Shown here: positions 51,195 to 59,446 of the stretch, in pieces
Position numbering within the stretch: the stretch's first letter is position 1
Layout of the letters: every line of letters begins with the position of its first letter
NCBI GenBank assembly: GCA_020687605.1
Contig: JAJEQY010000003.1
Span: forward strand, 1-64,000
DNA from: Intestinimonas aquisgranensis
GTDB lineage: Bacteria > Bacillota > Clostridia > Oscillospirales > Oscillospiraceae
DNA length: 64,000 bases
Direction of reading: 5' to 3'
The notes under the pieces: model-generated
Databases searched by the model: none
What the model was told of the DNA's origin: nothing
The model's input: only the letters and a program-made list of their open reading frames with translations
Made by a program: the position numbers and the translations under genes

Positions 51195-52013
51195 ATGGAA
51201 CTGGGCATGTTCACCAGCGGCTACCAGCGCTACCCCCTGGAGCGGGCCTTTGCCGACGCCCGGGACCTGGGGTATGACTACATCGAGCTCTGGGGCGGCC
51301 GCCCCCACGCCTTTGCCCCCGACCTGAAGCGGGGAGAGCTGAAAGAGGTGCTGGCCCTGTCCGAGCAATACGAGATGCCGGTACGGGTCTACACCCCCGA
51401 GCACAATGCCTACCCCTACAACTATATGACGGGCAGCCGTCTCCAGTGGGAGGATACCATGGACTACCTGAAGCTGTGCCTGGATATGGGCAAGGCTTTG
51501 GGGGCGGAGCACACCCTGATCTCCGTGGGTCACGGCGGCTACGGCGTGCCCCGGCGGGAGCTGTGGAAACGGCTCACCGACAGCCTGCGTGTACTGGCTG
51601 CCCACGCCGAGACCATCGGCCACAGCATCCTGCTGGAGAGCCTCACCCCCTACGAGAGCAATCTGTGCAACACGGCGGGAGAGCTGGCCCAGGCGCTGGA
51701 GGAGGTGGGCTCCCCCTGCCTGCTGGGCATGTGCGACGTGGTGCCGCCTTCTGCCGCGGGGGAGCCGGTGACCGAGTATCTGGACCTGCTGGGCGCCCGG
51801 ATGGCCCACCTCCATCTGGTGGACAGCGACGGGACCAGCGACACCCATCTGCTCCCCGGGGAGGGGCGTCTCTACCTGCCGGAGCTGCTCCGGGAGTTGG
51901 AGCGCCGGGGCTACCGGGGCCGGGCCACCATCGAGCTGGTGACGGCCTACATCGCCGAGCCCACCCTGGCCGCCCGCCGGGCGGTGGAGCGGGTCCGGGC
52001 CATGCTGCCATAA
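51195..52013 (+). CDS. frlC: Fructoselysine 3-epimerase-like sugar isomerase/epimerase
   Basis: A 272-residue TIM-barrel protein of the xylose-isomerase-like family. It interconverts psicoselysine and fructoselysine in Escherichia coli, allowing both Amadori epimers to be used. Metal-ligand segments are LLESLTPYESN, LGMCDVV, MAHLHLVDSDGTSDTHLLPGEG (by its ends) and TIELVTAY. CAGGAGGAG precedes the ATG. It lies between frlB and frlD, which supports the assignment over a generic epimerase. Confidence 0.85.
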   Translation: MELGMFTSGYQRYPLERAFADARDLGYDYIELWGGRPHAFAPDLKRGELKEVLALSEQYEMPVRVYTPEHNAYPYNYMTGSRLQWEDTMDYLKLCLDMGKALGAEHTLISVGHGGYGVPRRELWKRLTDSLRVLAAHAETIGHSILLESLTPYESNLCNTAGELAQALEEVGSPCLLGMCDVVPPSAAGEPVTEYLDLLGARMAHLHLVDSDGTSDTHLLPGEGRLYLPELLRELERRGYRGRATIELVTAYIAEPTLAARRAVERVRAMLP

Positions 52014-52037
52014 GCCAACGGAACACAGGAGGACGAC

Positions 52038-52835
52038 ATGAACGAGAACTGCAAGCTGGCCGCGGTAGGAGACAACTGCATCGATTTCTACGACCAGACC
52101 GGGGACGCCTATCCCGGCGGCAACCCGGTGAACGTGGCGGTCTACACCGTCCGGCTGGGGGGCACGGCCTCCTACACCGGAGTGGTGGGAGAGGACGACT
52201 ATGGCAAACTCATGCGCCGGGCCATCGCCGGCAAGGGGGTGGACGTCTCCCACCTGCGCACCGAGCCGGGGAATACCGCCCTGTCCCACGTGTCCATCGT
52301 AAACGGAGACCGGGTCTTTGGGGACTACGAGGAGGGGGTCATGGCCTCCTTCCGCCTCACCGATGAGGACATCGACTTCCTCTGCGCCCACGATCTGGTG
52401 GTGTCCGGCCTGTGGGGCATGATCGCCCCCGACCTGCCCAAGCTGAAGGCCCGTGGAGTCAAAGTGGCCTTCGACTTCGCCGACAAGCCGGAGGATCCGG
52501 TGGTGGCCCAGGCCCTTCCCTTCGTGGACTACGCCTTCTTCTCCAACGACGCCGACGGGGATGCCGCGCTGGAGGACTTCCTCCGGAACGTCACCGCCAA
52601 GGGTCCCAAGGTGGCGGTGGTCACCCGGGGAGAGAAGGGGAGCCTGGCCTACGACGGTGAGCACTTCTACCGGGGGGATATTGTCCCCTGCCAGGTGGTG
52701 GACACCATGGGCGCCGGAGACAGCTTCATTGCCGGGTTCCTGTACGGCCTCATGCGGGGACAGGACATCCCCGCCTGTATGGCCCTGGGCGCCCAAAACA
52801 GCAGCGTCACCCTGGGCTACGCCGGAGCCTGGTGA
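52038..52835 (+). CDS. frlD: Fructoselysine 6-kinase (PfkB family)
   Basis: A 265-residue ribokinase-type kinase phosphorylating fructoselysine at C6. The N-terminal AVGDNCIDFYDQTGDAYPGGNPVNVAVY (by its ends) and DRVFGDYEEGVMA closely follow the FrlD pattern. The anion-hole/catalytic motif is DTMGAGDSFIAGFL with the catalytic Asp. The end TLGYAGAW resembles the HGAW end of E. coli FrlD. CAGGAGGAC precedes the ATG. It is the last gene of the operon, followed by a strong terminator. Confidence 0.92.
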   Translation: MNENCKLAAVGDNCIDFYDQTGDAYPGGNPVNVAVYTVRLGGTASYTGVVGEDDYGKLMRRAIAGKGVDVSHLRTEPGNTALSHVSIVNGDRVFGDYEEGVMASFRLTDEDIDFLCAHDLVVSGLWGMIAPDLPKLKARGVKVAFDFADKPEDPVVAQALPFVDYAFFSNDADGDAALEDFLRNVTAKGPKVAVVTRGEKGSLAYDGEHFYRGDIVPCQVVDTMGAGDSFIAGFLYGLMRGQDIPACMALGAQNSSVTLGYAGAW

Positions 52836-52859
52836 GCCTCTTCCCCATACGGAACAGAA

Positions 52860-52894
52860 AAAACGCCCTCACCGCTATGCGGTGAGGGCGTTTT
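52860..52894. terminator. Bidirectional terminator after frlD
   Basis: AAACGCCCTCACCGC and GCGGTGAGGGCGTTT pair perfectly around TAT, with A/T-rich ends on both sides. It also closes the convergent ior operon. Confidence 0.93.
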
Positions 52895-52902
52895 GTTGTG
52901 CC

Positions 52903-53337
52903 TTACAGTCCGGCGACTTCGTCCTGGTCCACCAGGCGGATGCCATGGGAGGTGAGGGCGGCGGTGGCCGCCTCCCCGTCCTGGACACGGAAGATCATGT
53001 AGGCGTGGTCGGCGTCGGCGCCGCCCAGGAAGGCGTACATGTACTCCACGTTGACGGCGGCCTCGTTGAGGACCTGGAGGACCTGGTTGAGTCCGCCGGG
53101 CTCGTCGGGGATCATCACACCCAGCACCGGGGTCAGGCTGTGGATAAAGCCGGCGTCCTTGAGGACGGTGGTGGCGTCGTAGACGTTGTCCACGATGAGC
53201 CGCACGATGCCGAAGTCCTTGGTCTCGGCCAGGGACAGCGCCCGCATGTCCACCCCGTTCTGGGCCAGAGCGGTGGTCATGGTGTGGAGGGTGCCGGGCT
53301 TGTTTTCCAGAAACACGGAGATCTGCTTCAAACTCAT
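52903..53337 (-). CDS. Tandem ACT-domain protein
   Basis: A 144-residue protein consisting of two ACT domains (SLKQISVFLENKPGTLHTMT at residues about 2-21; GVMIPDEPGGLNQVLQVLNE from about 72). ACT domains bind amino acids as allosteric effectors. ATG 53337 has GGGAGG upstream. In this operon (YerC-like regulator, iorA, iorB, ligase, ACT) it probably senses an aromatic or branched amino acid, as similar ACT proteins often accompany ior/paaK genes. The partner protein is unknown. Confidence 0.88.
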   Translation of the reverse strand: MSLKQISVFLENKPGTLHTMTTALAQNGVDMRALSLAETKDFGIVRLIVDNVYDATTVLKDAGFIHSLTPVLGVMIPDEPGGLNQVLQVLNEAAVNVEYMYAFLGGADADHAYMIFRVQDGEAATAALTSHGIRLVDQDEVAGL

Positions 53338-53351
53338 GGTCGTTCCTCCCC

Positions 53352-54653
53352 TCAGATCTTGCGGCGGTCGATGACCCGGACGGCCTTGCCCTCGCTGCGG
53401 ACGATGGACTTGGGCGCCACCAGGGTGACCTTGGCCGCCAGACCCAGCATGGAGCGCAGGCCCTCCACCAGCTCCGTCTGCCGGCGGGAGACCTCGCCCA
53501 GGTTGTCGGTGAACATCTCCGGGGTCATCTCCACCTGGACATCCAGGGTGTCGGTGGACTTGACCCGGTCCACGATGATCTGGTAGTTGGCAGGATAGCC
53601 GTGGTTGAGGAGCACCGTCTCGATCTGGGACGGGAACACGTTGACGCCACGGATGATGAGCATATCGTCGGTGCGGCCCTTGGGCTTGACCATCTTCACA
53701 TGGGTGCGGCCGCAGGAGCACTTCTCACGGCTGAGGGAGCAGATGTCCCGGGTGCGGTAGCGCAGCAGGGGGAAGGCCTCCTTGGTGATGGAGGTAAAGA
53801 CCAGCTCGCCCTGGGCGCCCTCGGGCAGCACCTCTCCGGTGTCAGGGTCGATGATCTCGGCGATGAAGTGGTCCTCGTTGATGTGCATGCCGCTCTGGGC
53901 GGAGCACTCGAAGGACACGCCCGGGCCGGAGAGCTCGGTGAGACCGTAGATGTCGTAGGCCTTGATGCCCAGGGTGTTCTGGATATCCTGGCGCATCTCC
54001 TCGCTCCAGGCCTCGGCGCCGAAGATGCCCGCCTTCAGGGGGATCTGGTCGGGGGTGAGACCCATCTCTTTCATGGTCTCACCCAGGTAGGCGGCGTAGG
54101 AGGGGGTGCAGCAGAGGATGGTGGCGTTCAGGTCACGGATGAACATGATCTGACGCTCGGTGTTGCCGGAGGAGGTGGGGATGGTGAGACAGCCCACCTT
54201 GTGGCTGCCGCCGTTGAGGCCGGGGCCGCCGGTGAAGAGGCCGTAGCCGTAGCTCACCTGGCACACGTCCTCGTCGGTGCCGCCGGCGGCCACGATGGCC
54301 CGGGCGCAGCAGTCCTCCCACAGGTCGATGTCGTGCTGGGTGTAGAAGGCCACCACCCGCTTGCCGGTGGTACCCGAGGTAGACTGGATGCGCACGCAGT
54401 CCTTCAGGGGCTTGGCCAGCAGGCCGTAGGGATAGGCCTCCCGCAGGTCGGCCTTGGAGAGGAAGGGCAGCTTGTAGAGGTCCTCCGTCCCCTTGATGTC
54501 GGCGGGGGTCAGGCCCTTGGCCTCCATCTTCTTGCGGTAATAGGGCATGTGCTCCCACACATGCTGGACCTGCTTGACCAGGCGCTCATCCTGCCAGGCC
54601 TTGATCTGCTCCCGGGAGGCGCACTCGATCTCAGGCTGATAATAGCGTTCCAT
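53352..54653 (-). CDS. Phenylacetate-CoA ligase-like adenylate-forming enzyme
   Basis: A 433-residue member of the PaaK branch of adenylate-forming ligases, which converts an aryl- or alkyl-acetate to its CoA thioester with ATP giving AMP. The P-loop is SGTTGKRVVAFYT, the adenine site is AYDIYGLTELSGPG and the C-terminal hinge is TRDICSLSREKCSCGRTHV. KGRTDDMLIIRGVNVFPSQIE is the usual PaaK tail. In this IOR operon it can run in the acid-forming direction, making ATP from aryl-acetyl-CoA in anaerobes (inference). ATG 54653 is preferred. Confidence 0.9.
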   Translation of the reverse strand: MERYYQPEIECASREQIKAWQDERLVKQVQHVWEHMPYYRKKMEAKGLTPADIKGTEDLYKLPFLSKADLREAYPYGLLAKPLKDCVRIQSTSGTTGKRVVAFYTQHDIDLWEDCCARAIVAAGGTDEDVCQVSYGYGLFTGGPGLNGGSHKVGCLTIPTSSGNTERQIMFIRDLNATILCCTPSYAAYLGETMKEMGLTPDQIPLKAGIFGAEAWSEEMRQDIQNTLGIKAYDIYGLTELSGPGVSFECSAQSGMHINEDHFIAEIIDPDTGEVLPEGAQGELVFTSITKEAFPLLRYRTRDICSLSREKCSCGRTHVKMVKPKGRTDDMLIIRGVNVFPSQIETVLLNHGYPANYQIIVDRVKSTDTLDVQVEMTPEMFTDNLGEVSRRQTELVEGLRSMLGLAAKVTLVAPKSIVRSEGKAVRVIDRRKI

Positions 54654-54800
54654 AAGTATCATCCCTCTCTGGTTTCTGAAATGCCCGTGCCCATCCCTGA
54701 AAAAGGGGGGACAAACGGACTCCGGTATCGACACGCAGAATAAAGTTCTTTGCCAAGCTTTCTTTCAAGAAAGCGGGAAAGAAAGCGGAAAAAGCGGAGT

Positions 54801-55373
54801 TTATGCCTTCTGGCCCAGGGCGAAGGCCTTCTTGTTCAGCTCCAGAAATTTGGGCGGCACGCAGGCCTCAATGGCCTCCTGCCAGGCCTCCTCGGGGAAG
54901 TCGAAGTAGTGGGACAGGCGGCCCATGAGGACCAGGTTGACCGCCTTGGAGGAACCGGCCTCCTCGGCCAGGGCCAGGCAGTCCAGGGCGTCCACCTTGG
55001 CGCCGGCGGCCTGCATCTTGGCCACCAGGTCCTCGGGATAGGCCGCCGCGCCGGTGATGACCGGCATGGGGTCGATCTGCTGGGTGGAGGTGACGATCTG
55101 GCCGTCGGGCCGCAGGTACTCCAGCCAACGGGCCGCCTCCAGCAGCTCGAAGGAGACGATGCAGTGGGCCTCGCCCTTGTCGATGACGGGGGAGTAGACC
55201 TTGTCGCCGTAGCGGACGTAGGTCACCACGCTGCCGCCCCGCTGGCTCATGCCGTGGACCTCGGAGACCTTCACGTCATAGCCCTGCTCCATGAGAAGGT
55301 GGCCCAGCAGCTTGCTGGCCAGCAGGGAGCCCTGGCCGCCCACGCCCACGATCATAATATTCTTGGTTTCCAT
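54801..55373 (-). CDS. iorB: Indolepyruvate ferredoxin oxidoreductase, beta subunit
   Basis: A 190-residue gamma-type domain subunit of the 2-oxoacid:ferredoxin oxidoreductase family. The N-terminal MIVGVGGQGSLLASKLLG and SEVHGMSQRGGSVVTYVRYG are diagnostic. It lies 3 bp after iorA. Together they oxidatively decarboxylate aryl pyruvates, made by transamination of Trp, Phe and Tyr, to aryl-acetyl-CoA with ferredoxin reduction. A 147-bp gap with a small hairpin (GCTTTCTT/AAGAAAGC, 54757-54774) separates it from the ligase gene. Confidence 0.93.
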   Translation of the reverse strand: METKNIMIVGVGGQGSLLASKLLGHLLMEQGYDVKVSEVHGMSQRGGSVVTYVRYGDKVYSPVIDKGEAHCIVSFELLEAARWLEYLRPDGQIVTSTQQIDPMPVITGAAAYPEDLVAKMQAAGAKVDALDCLALAEEAGSSKAVNLVLMGRLSHYFDFPEEAWQEAIEACVPPKFLELNKKAFALGQKA

Positions 55374-55376
55374 GGC

Positions 55377-57119
55377 TCAAGCCTCCTTCCCGGTGCTCTC
55401 GAAGGCACCCACGGGGCACAGCTGCTCGCACACGCCGCAGCCCACGCACAGGGTGTTGTCCACCCGGGCCTTGCCCTCCTTGATGGAGATGGCGGGGCAG
55501 CCGATCTTCATGCAGGACTTACAGCCGATGCACTTGTCCTTGTTCACCGCCAGGGGGGCCTTGTGCTTGACGTACTTGAGAAGGGCGCAGGGCCGCCGGG
55601 AGATGATGACGGAGGGCTCGTTGGCGGCAAGCTCCTCCTTCACAGCCTGGTCGCAGGCCTTCAGGTCGTAGGGGTCCACCACCCGGACCCGGTTGAAGCC
55701 CATGGCCCGGCACAGGGCCTCCAGGTCGATCTTGCCCGCCGGGTCGCCCTTGATGTTGTAGCCGGTGGTGGGGTTCTGCTGGTGGCCGGTCATGCCGGTG
55801 ATGGAGTTGTCCAGGATGATGACGGTGGAGTTGGACTGGTTGTAGGCGATGTTGGCAAGGCCGGTCATGCCCGAGTGCATGAAGGTGGAGTCGCCGATGA
55901 CGGCCACCGTCCTGCCCTCGCTCTCGGCGCCCAGGGCCTTGTTGAAGCCGTGGATGGCCGACACGGAGGCGCCCATGCACAGGGTCATCTCCATGGCCGC
56001 CAGAGGGGCCACGGCTCCCAGGGTGTAGCAGCCGATGTCGCCCAGGACGGTGCACTTATTCTTGTTGAGGGTGTAGAAGAGACCCCGGTGGGGGCAGCCG
56101 GCGCACATGACGGGGGGACGGCCGGGGACGGCCTCGGGGAGGGCCTTGCCCGTATGTACCTCACCGCCCAGGGCGGCGGCCACCAGGTTCTGGGAGAACT
56201 CGTCCTCCAGGGGGAGGACCTCCTTGCCGATGACCTCCAGGCCCAGCTGGCGGCAGTGGTTTTCAATGATGGGGTCCAGCTCCTCCACCACGGCCAGGCG
56301 GTCCACCTTGGAGGCAAAGTTCTTGATGAGCTCCACGGGCAGGGGATTGGTCATGCCCAGCTTGAGGACGGAGACGGAGTCCCCAAAGACCTCCTTGACG
56401 TACTGGTAGGAGGTGGAGGCGGTGATGATGCCCAGGGCAGTGCCGCCCATCTCCACCCGGTTCACCGGAGCGGTCTCCGCCCAGGCGATGAGCCTCCGGG
56501 TGCGCTCCTCCACGATGGGATGGCGCTGCTTGGCGTTGCCCGGCATCATGACGTACTTGGCGATGTTCTTCTCGTAGGGTTTGGCGGGGGGCTCCACCCG
56601 GGGGCTGGTCTCCACCAGGGCCTGGGAGTGGGAGACACGGGTGCACATCTTCAGCAGCACCGGGGTGTCGAACTCCTCGGAGAGGTCATAGGCCAGCTTG
56701 GCGAACTGGAGGGCCTCGGCGGAGTCGGAGGGCTCCAGCATGGGCAGCTTGGCGGCGATGGCGTGGTGCCGGGAGTCCTGCTCGTTCTGGGAGGAGTGCA
56801 TCCCGGCGTCGTCGGCCACGCCGATGACGATGCCGGCGTTGACGCCGGTGTAGGACATGGTGTAGAGAGGGTCGGCGGCCACGTTGAGGCCCACGTGCTT
56901 CATGCCGCAGAAGGAACGCTTGCCCGCCAGAGAGGCGCCAAAGGCGGCCTCCATGGCCACCTTCTCATTGGGAGCCCACTCACAGTAGATCTCGTCGTAC
57001 TTGACGGCCTCCTCGGTGATCTCGGTACTGGGGGTGCCCGGATAGCTGGAAATCAGGGAACAGCCAGCCTCATAGAGCCCCCGGGCAACGGCGGCGTTGC
57101 CCAACATCAGTTGCTTCAT
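55377..57119 (-). CDS. iorA: Indolepyruvate ferredoxin oxidoreductase, alpha subunit
   Basis: A 580-residue catalytic subunit with thiamine diphosphate and Fe-S clusters. The pyrimidine-binding domain starts SYPGTPSTEI. The ThDP/Mg motif lies around GDSTFMHSGMTGLANIAYNQSN (by its ends). Two C-terminal ferredoxin-type motifs, CIGCKSCMKIGCP and CVGCGVCEQLCP, carry [4Fe-4S] clusters. The ATG overlaps the stop of the upstream regulator gene by 4 bp. Amino-acid fermentation is implied, since reduced ferredoxin and acyl-CoA are the products. Confidence 0.95.
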   Translation of the reverse strand: MKQLMLGNAAVARGLYEAGCSLISSYPGTPSTEITEEAVKYDEIYCEWAPNEKVAMEAAFGASLAGKRSFCGMKHVGLNVAADPLYTMSYTGVNAGIVIGVADDAGMHSSQNEQDSRHHAIAAKLPMLEPSDSAEALQFAKLAYDLSEEFDTPVLLKMCTRVSHSQALVETSPRVEPPAKPYEKNIAKYVMMPGNAKQRHPIVEERTRRLIAWAETAPVNRVEMGGTALGIITASTSYQYVKEVFGDSVSVLKLGMTNPLPVELIKNFASKVDRLAVVEELDPIIENHCRQLGLEVIGKEVLPLEDEFSQNLVAAALGGEVHTGKALPEAVPGRPPVMCAGCPHRGLFYTLNKNKCTVLGDIGCYTLGAVAPLAAMEMTLCMGASVSAIHGFNKALGAESEGRTVAVIGDSTFMHSGMTGLANIAYNQSNSTVIILDNSITGMTGHQQNPTTGYNIKGDPAGKIDLEALCRAMGFNRVRVVDPYDLKACDQAVKEELAANEPSVIISRRPCALLKYVKHKAPLAVNKDKCIGCKSCMKIGCPAISIKEGKARVDNTLCVGCGVCEQLCPVGAFESTGKEA

Positions 57120-57469
57120 TCCACTTCCACCTTGCTTTCCTGCGTTTCTTGGGAGACCGGCGGGATCTCCCGCTTGTCCAGACCGCTCCGGAGGATCACG
57201 TCACGCATGACGCCTCCCGCTCCGTTGTCCAGCATGGCCCGCCGCACCCGGCTGATGGTGGCGCTGCTGGCCCCCGTCCGCTCCAGAATGTCCAGGTACA
57301 CCAGCCCCTGCTGGAGATAGACCGCCACATCGAAGCGCTGCTCCATGGACCGCAGCTCCACCGGGGTACACAGGTCCTCAAAAAAGCGGCAGCACTCCTC
57401 CGCATCTTTCAGCTTCGCAATGGTCTCGTACAGCGCCAGACTGCGCTCCTTGCGCTCTGTCTTTGCCAT
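57116..57469 (-). CDS. YerC/TrpR-superfamily regulator
   Basis: A 117-residue protein of the YerC/YecD family, related to the Trp repressor fold. Its helix-turn-helix is DILERTGASSATISRVRRAM, preceded by CTPVELRSMEQRFDVAVYLQQG. GAAGGAG precedes ATG 57469. The family has no established ligand. Its place as first gene of the ior operon, coupled by a 4-bp overlap with iorA, suggests control by tryptophan or another aromatic compound (inference). Its C-terminal 20 residues are acidic and non-conserved. Confidence 0.87.
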   Translation of the reverse strand: MAKTERKERSLALYETIAKLKDAEECCRFFEDLCTPVELRSMEQRFDVAVYLQQGLVYLDILERTGASSATISRVRRAMLDNGAGGVMRDVILRSGLDKREIPPVSQETQESKVEVE

Positions 57470-57532
57470 AATATGCTCCTTCCGGACGATCAAAAAATGG
57501 ACCGGCTCCCGCCGGTTGGGTATACTGCTTCA

Positions 57533-57561
57533 ATATTAGCACATTAAAGCGTGACAGTAAA
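57533..57561 (-). promoter_or_regulatory. Promoter of the ior operon
   Basis: On the minus strand TTTACT (57561-57556) and TAATAT (57538-57533), spacing 17 bp, about 64 bp before the regulator start codon. Confidence 0.65.
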
Positions 57562-57599
57562 CAAAAAATTTGACCTTTTCAAAAAATTCTCTGTTCACC

Positions 57600-57628
57600 T
57601 TGACAGAAGGGGGGAAATCGGCTATGAT
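57600..57628 (+). promoter_or_regulatory. Promoter of the acyl-CoA synthetase gene
   Basis: TTGACA (57600-57605) and TATGAT (57623-57628), spacing 17 bp. It is divergent from the ior promoter, with about 38 bp between the two -35 boxes. Confidence 0.82.
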
Positions 57629-57693
57629 ACTTTAGCGGTTTAAAGGAAAAAATATACGGCGGGTCCGCCCGCCGCGGAAAGGAACGAGCCGGC

Positions 57694-59328
57694 ATGCCCA
57701 TTACCGATCTGCTGGAGCGCAACAGCAAGCTCTACGGCGATGAGATCGCCCTGGTGGAGATCAATCCCGAGGTCCACGAGAAGCAGCGGGTGACCTGGAA
57801 GGAGTACGCCCTCATCCAGCCCACCTCCTCCGCCCCCTACCGCCGGGAGATCACCTGGTCGGTCTTTGACGAGAAGGCCAACCGGGTGGCCAATCTGCTC
57901 CTGGGCCGGGGCATCCGGAAGGGCCAGAAGGTGGCCATCCTTCTGATGAACTGCCTGGAATGGCTGCCCATCTATTTCGGTATCCTGAAGACGGGGGCGG
58001 TGGCCGTCCCCCTCAACTTCCGCTATACGGCGGAGGAGATCGACTACTGCGTCAAGCTGGCCGACGCCGACGTGCTCTTCTTCGGTCCCGAGTTCATCGG
58101 CCGGGTGGAGGACATCGCTGACGACCTGGGCCGGGAGCGGCTCCTCTTCTTCGTGGGGGACAGCTGCCCCTCCTTCGCCGAGGACTACCACCGGGCGGCC
58201 GCCAACTGCTCCAGCGTGGCCCCCAAGGTCCTCATCGACGACGAGGACGAGGGCGCCATCTACTACTCCTCCGGCACCACCGGCTTCCCCAAGGCCATCC
58301 TCCTGCGGCACAGCGCCCTCCTCCAGGCCGCCCGCATGGAGGCCATTCACCATCAGACCACCCACGAGGACGTCTTTTTGTGCATCCCGCCTCTCTACCA
58401 CACCGGCGCCAAGATGCACTGGTTCGGCTCCCTCTTTACCGGCGGCAAGGCCGTCCTCCTGAAGGGCAACTCCCCCGAGGCCATCTTCCATGCCGTCTCC
58501 CAGGAGGGCTGTACCATTGTGTGGCTGCTGGTGCCCTGGTGCCAGGACATCCTGGCCGCCCTGGACCGGGGGACCCTCCAGCTGCCCAACTACCGGCTCA
58601 GCCAGTGGCGGCTCATGCACATCGGCGCCCAGCCGGTGCCGCCCAGCCTCATCAAGCACTGGATGCGCTACTTCCCCAACCACAAGTACGACACCAACTA
58701 CGGCCTCTCCGAGTCCACCGGCCCGGGCTGTGTCCATCTGGGCCTGGACAACATCGAAAAGGTGGGTGCCATCGGTGTCCCCGGCTACGGCTGGCAGGCC
58801 AAGATCGTGGACGAGAACGGCGCAGAGGTGGAACAGGGCCAGGTGGGCGAGCTGTGCGTAAAGGGCCCCGGCGTCATGGTGTGCTACTACCACGACCCCA
58901 AGGCCACCGCCGAGGTCCTTCACGACGGCTGGCTCCACACCGGAGACATGGCCCGCCAGGACGAGGAGGGCTTCTACTACCTGGTGGACCGGAAAAAGGA
59001 CGTCATCATCTCCGGCGGCGAAAACCTCTACCCCGTGCAGATCGAGGACTTCCTCTCCGCCCACCCCAAGGTCCACGACGTGGCCGTTATCGGCCTGCCC
59101 GACCGTCGTCTGGGTGAGATCGCCGCCGCCATCATCCAGGTCAAAGAGGGGGAGACCTGCACCGAGGCCGAGATCGACCGCTTCTGCAACGAGCTGCCCC
59201 GGTACAAGCGGCCCAGAAAGATCATCTTCGCCCCCGTCCCCCGCAACGCCACCGGCAAGATCGAAAAGCCCAGGCTCCGGGAGCAGTACTGCTCCACCCG
59301 CCTGGTGGAGGCCCAGAGCAGCAGCTAA
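57694..59328 (+). CDS. AMP-dependent acyl-CoA synthetase/ligase
   Basis: A 544-residue ANL-superfamily enzyme that activates a carboxylic acid to its CoA thioester through an acyl-adenylate. The P-loop is YYSSGTTGFPKAIL (about residue 190), with YGLSESTGPGC, LHTGDMARQDEEGFYYLVDRKKDVI and the catalytic Lys in RNATGKIEKPRLRE near the end. An N-terminal insertion of about 20 residues (LIQPTSSAPYRREITW) is unusual. GGAAAGGAA precedes the ATG. It is next to a solute symporter gene, so both may serve uptake and activation of one carboxylate. The substrate is unknown. Confidence 0.9.
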   Translation: MPITDLLERNSKLYGDEIALVEINPEVHEKQRVTWKEYALIQPTSSAPYRREITWSVFDEKANRVANLLLGRGIRKGQKVAILLMNCLEWLPIYFGILKTGAVAVPLNFRYTAEEIDYCVKLADADVLFFGPEFIGRVEDIADDLGRERLLFFVGDSCPSFAEDYHRAAANCSSVAPKVLIDDEDEGAIYYSSGTTGFPKAILLRHSALLQAARMEAIHHQTTHEDVFLCIPPLYHTGAKMHWFGSLFTGGKAVLLKGNSPEAIFHAVSQEGCTIVWLLVPWCQDILAALDRGTLQLPNYRLSQWRLMHIGAQPVPPSLIKHWMRYFPNHKYDTNYGLSESTGPGCVHLGLDNIEKVGAIGVPGYGWQAKIVDENGAEVEQGQVGELCVKGPGVMVCYYHDPKATAEVLHDGWLHTGDMARQDEEGFYYLVDRKKDVIISGGENLYPVQIEDFLSAHPKVHDVAVIGLPDRRLGEIAAAIIQVKEGETCTEAEIDRFCNELPRYKRPRKIIFAPVPRNATGKIEKPRLREQYCSTRLVEAQSSS

Positions 59329-59348
59329 GCGCGAAGCCGTACAGTTCC

Positions 59349-59385
59349 GGCGCCCGGAAGGGCGATACCCTTCCGGGCGCCTTTC
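59349..59385 (+). terminator. Terminator after the acyl-CoA synthetase gene
   Basis: GGCGCCCGGAAGGG and CCCTTCCGGGCGCC form a perfect 14-bp stem with a 5-nt loop, followed by TTTCC. Confidence 0.85.
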
Positions 59386-59446
59386 CTTACCTGCATACTT
59401 TAACGCTTTTAATCAATAAATTAAAAGAGACGAGGAGAGAGAAATC

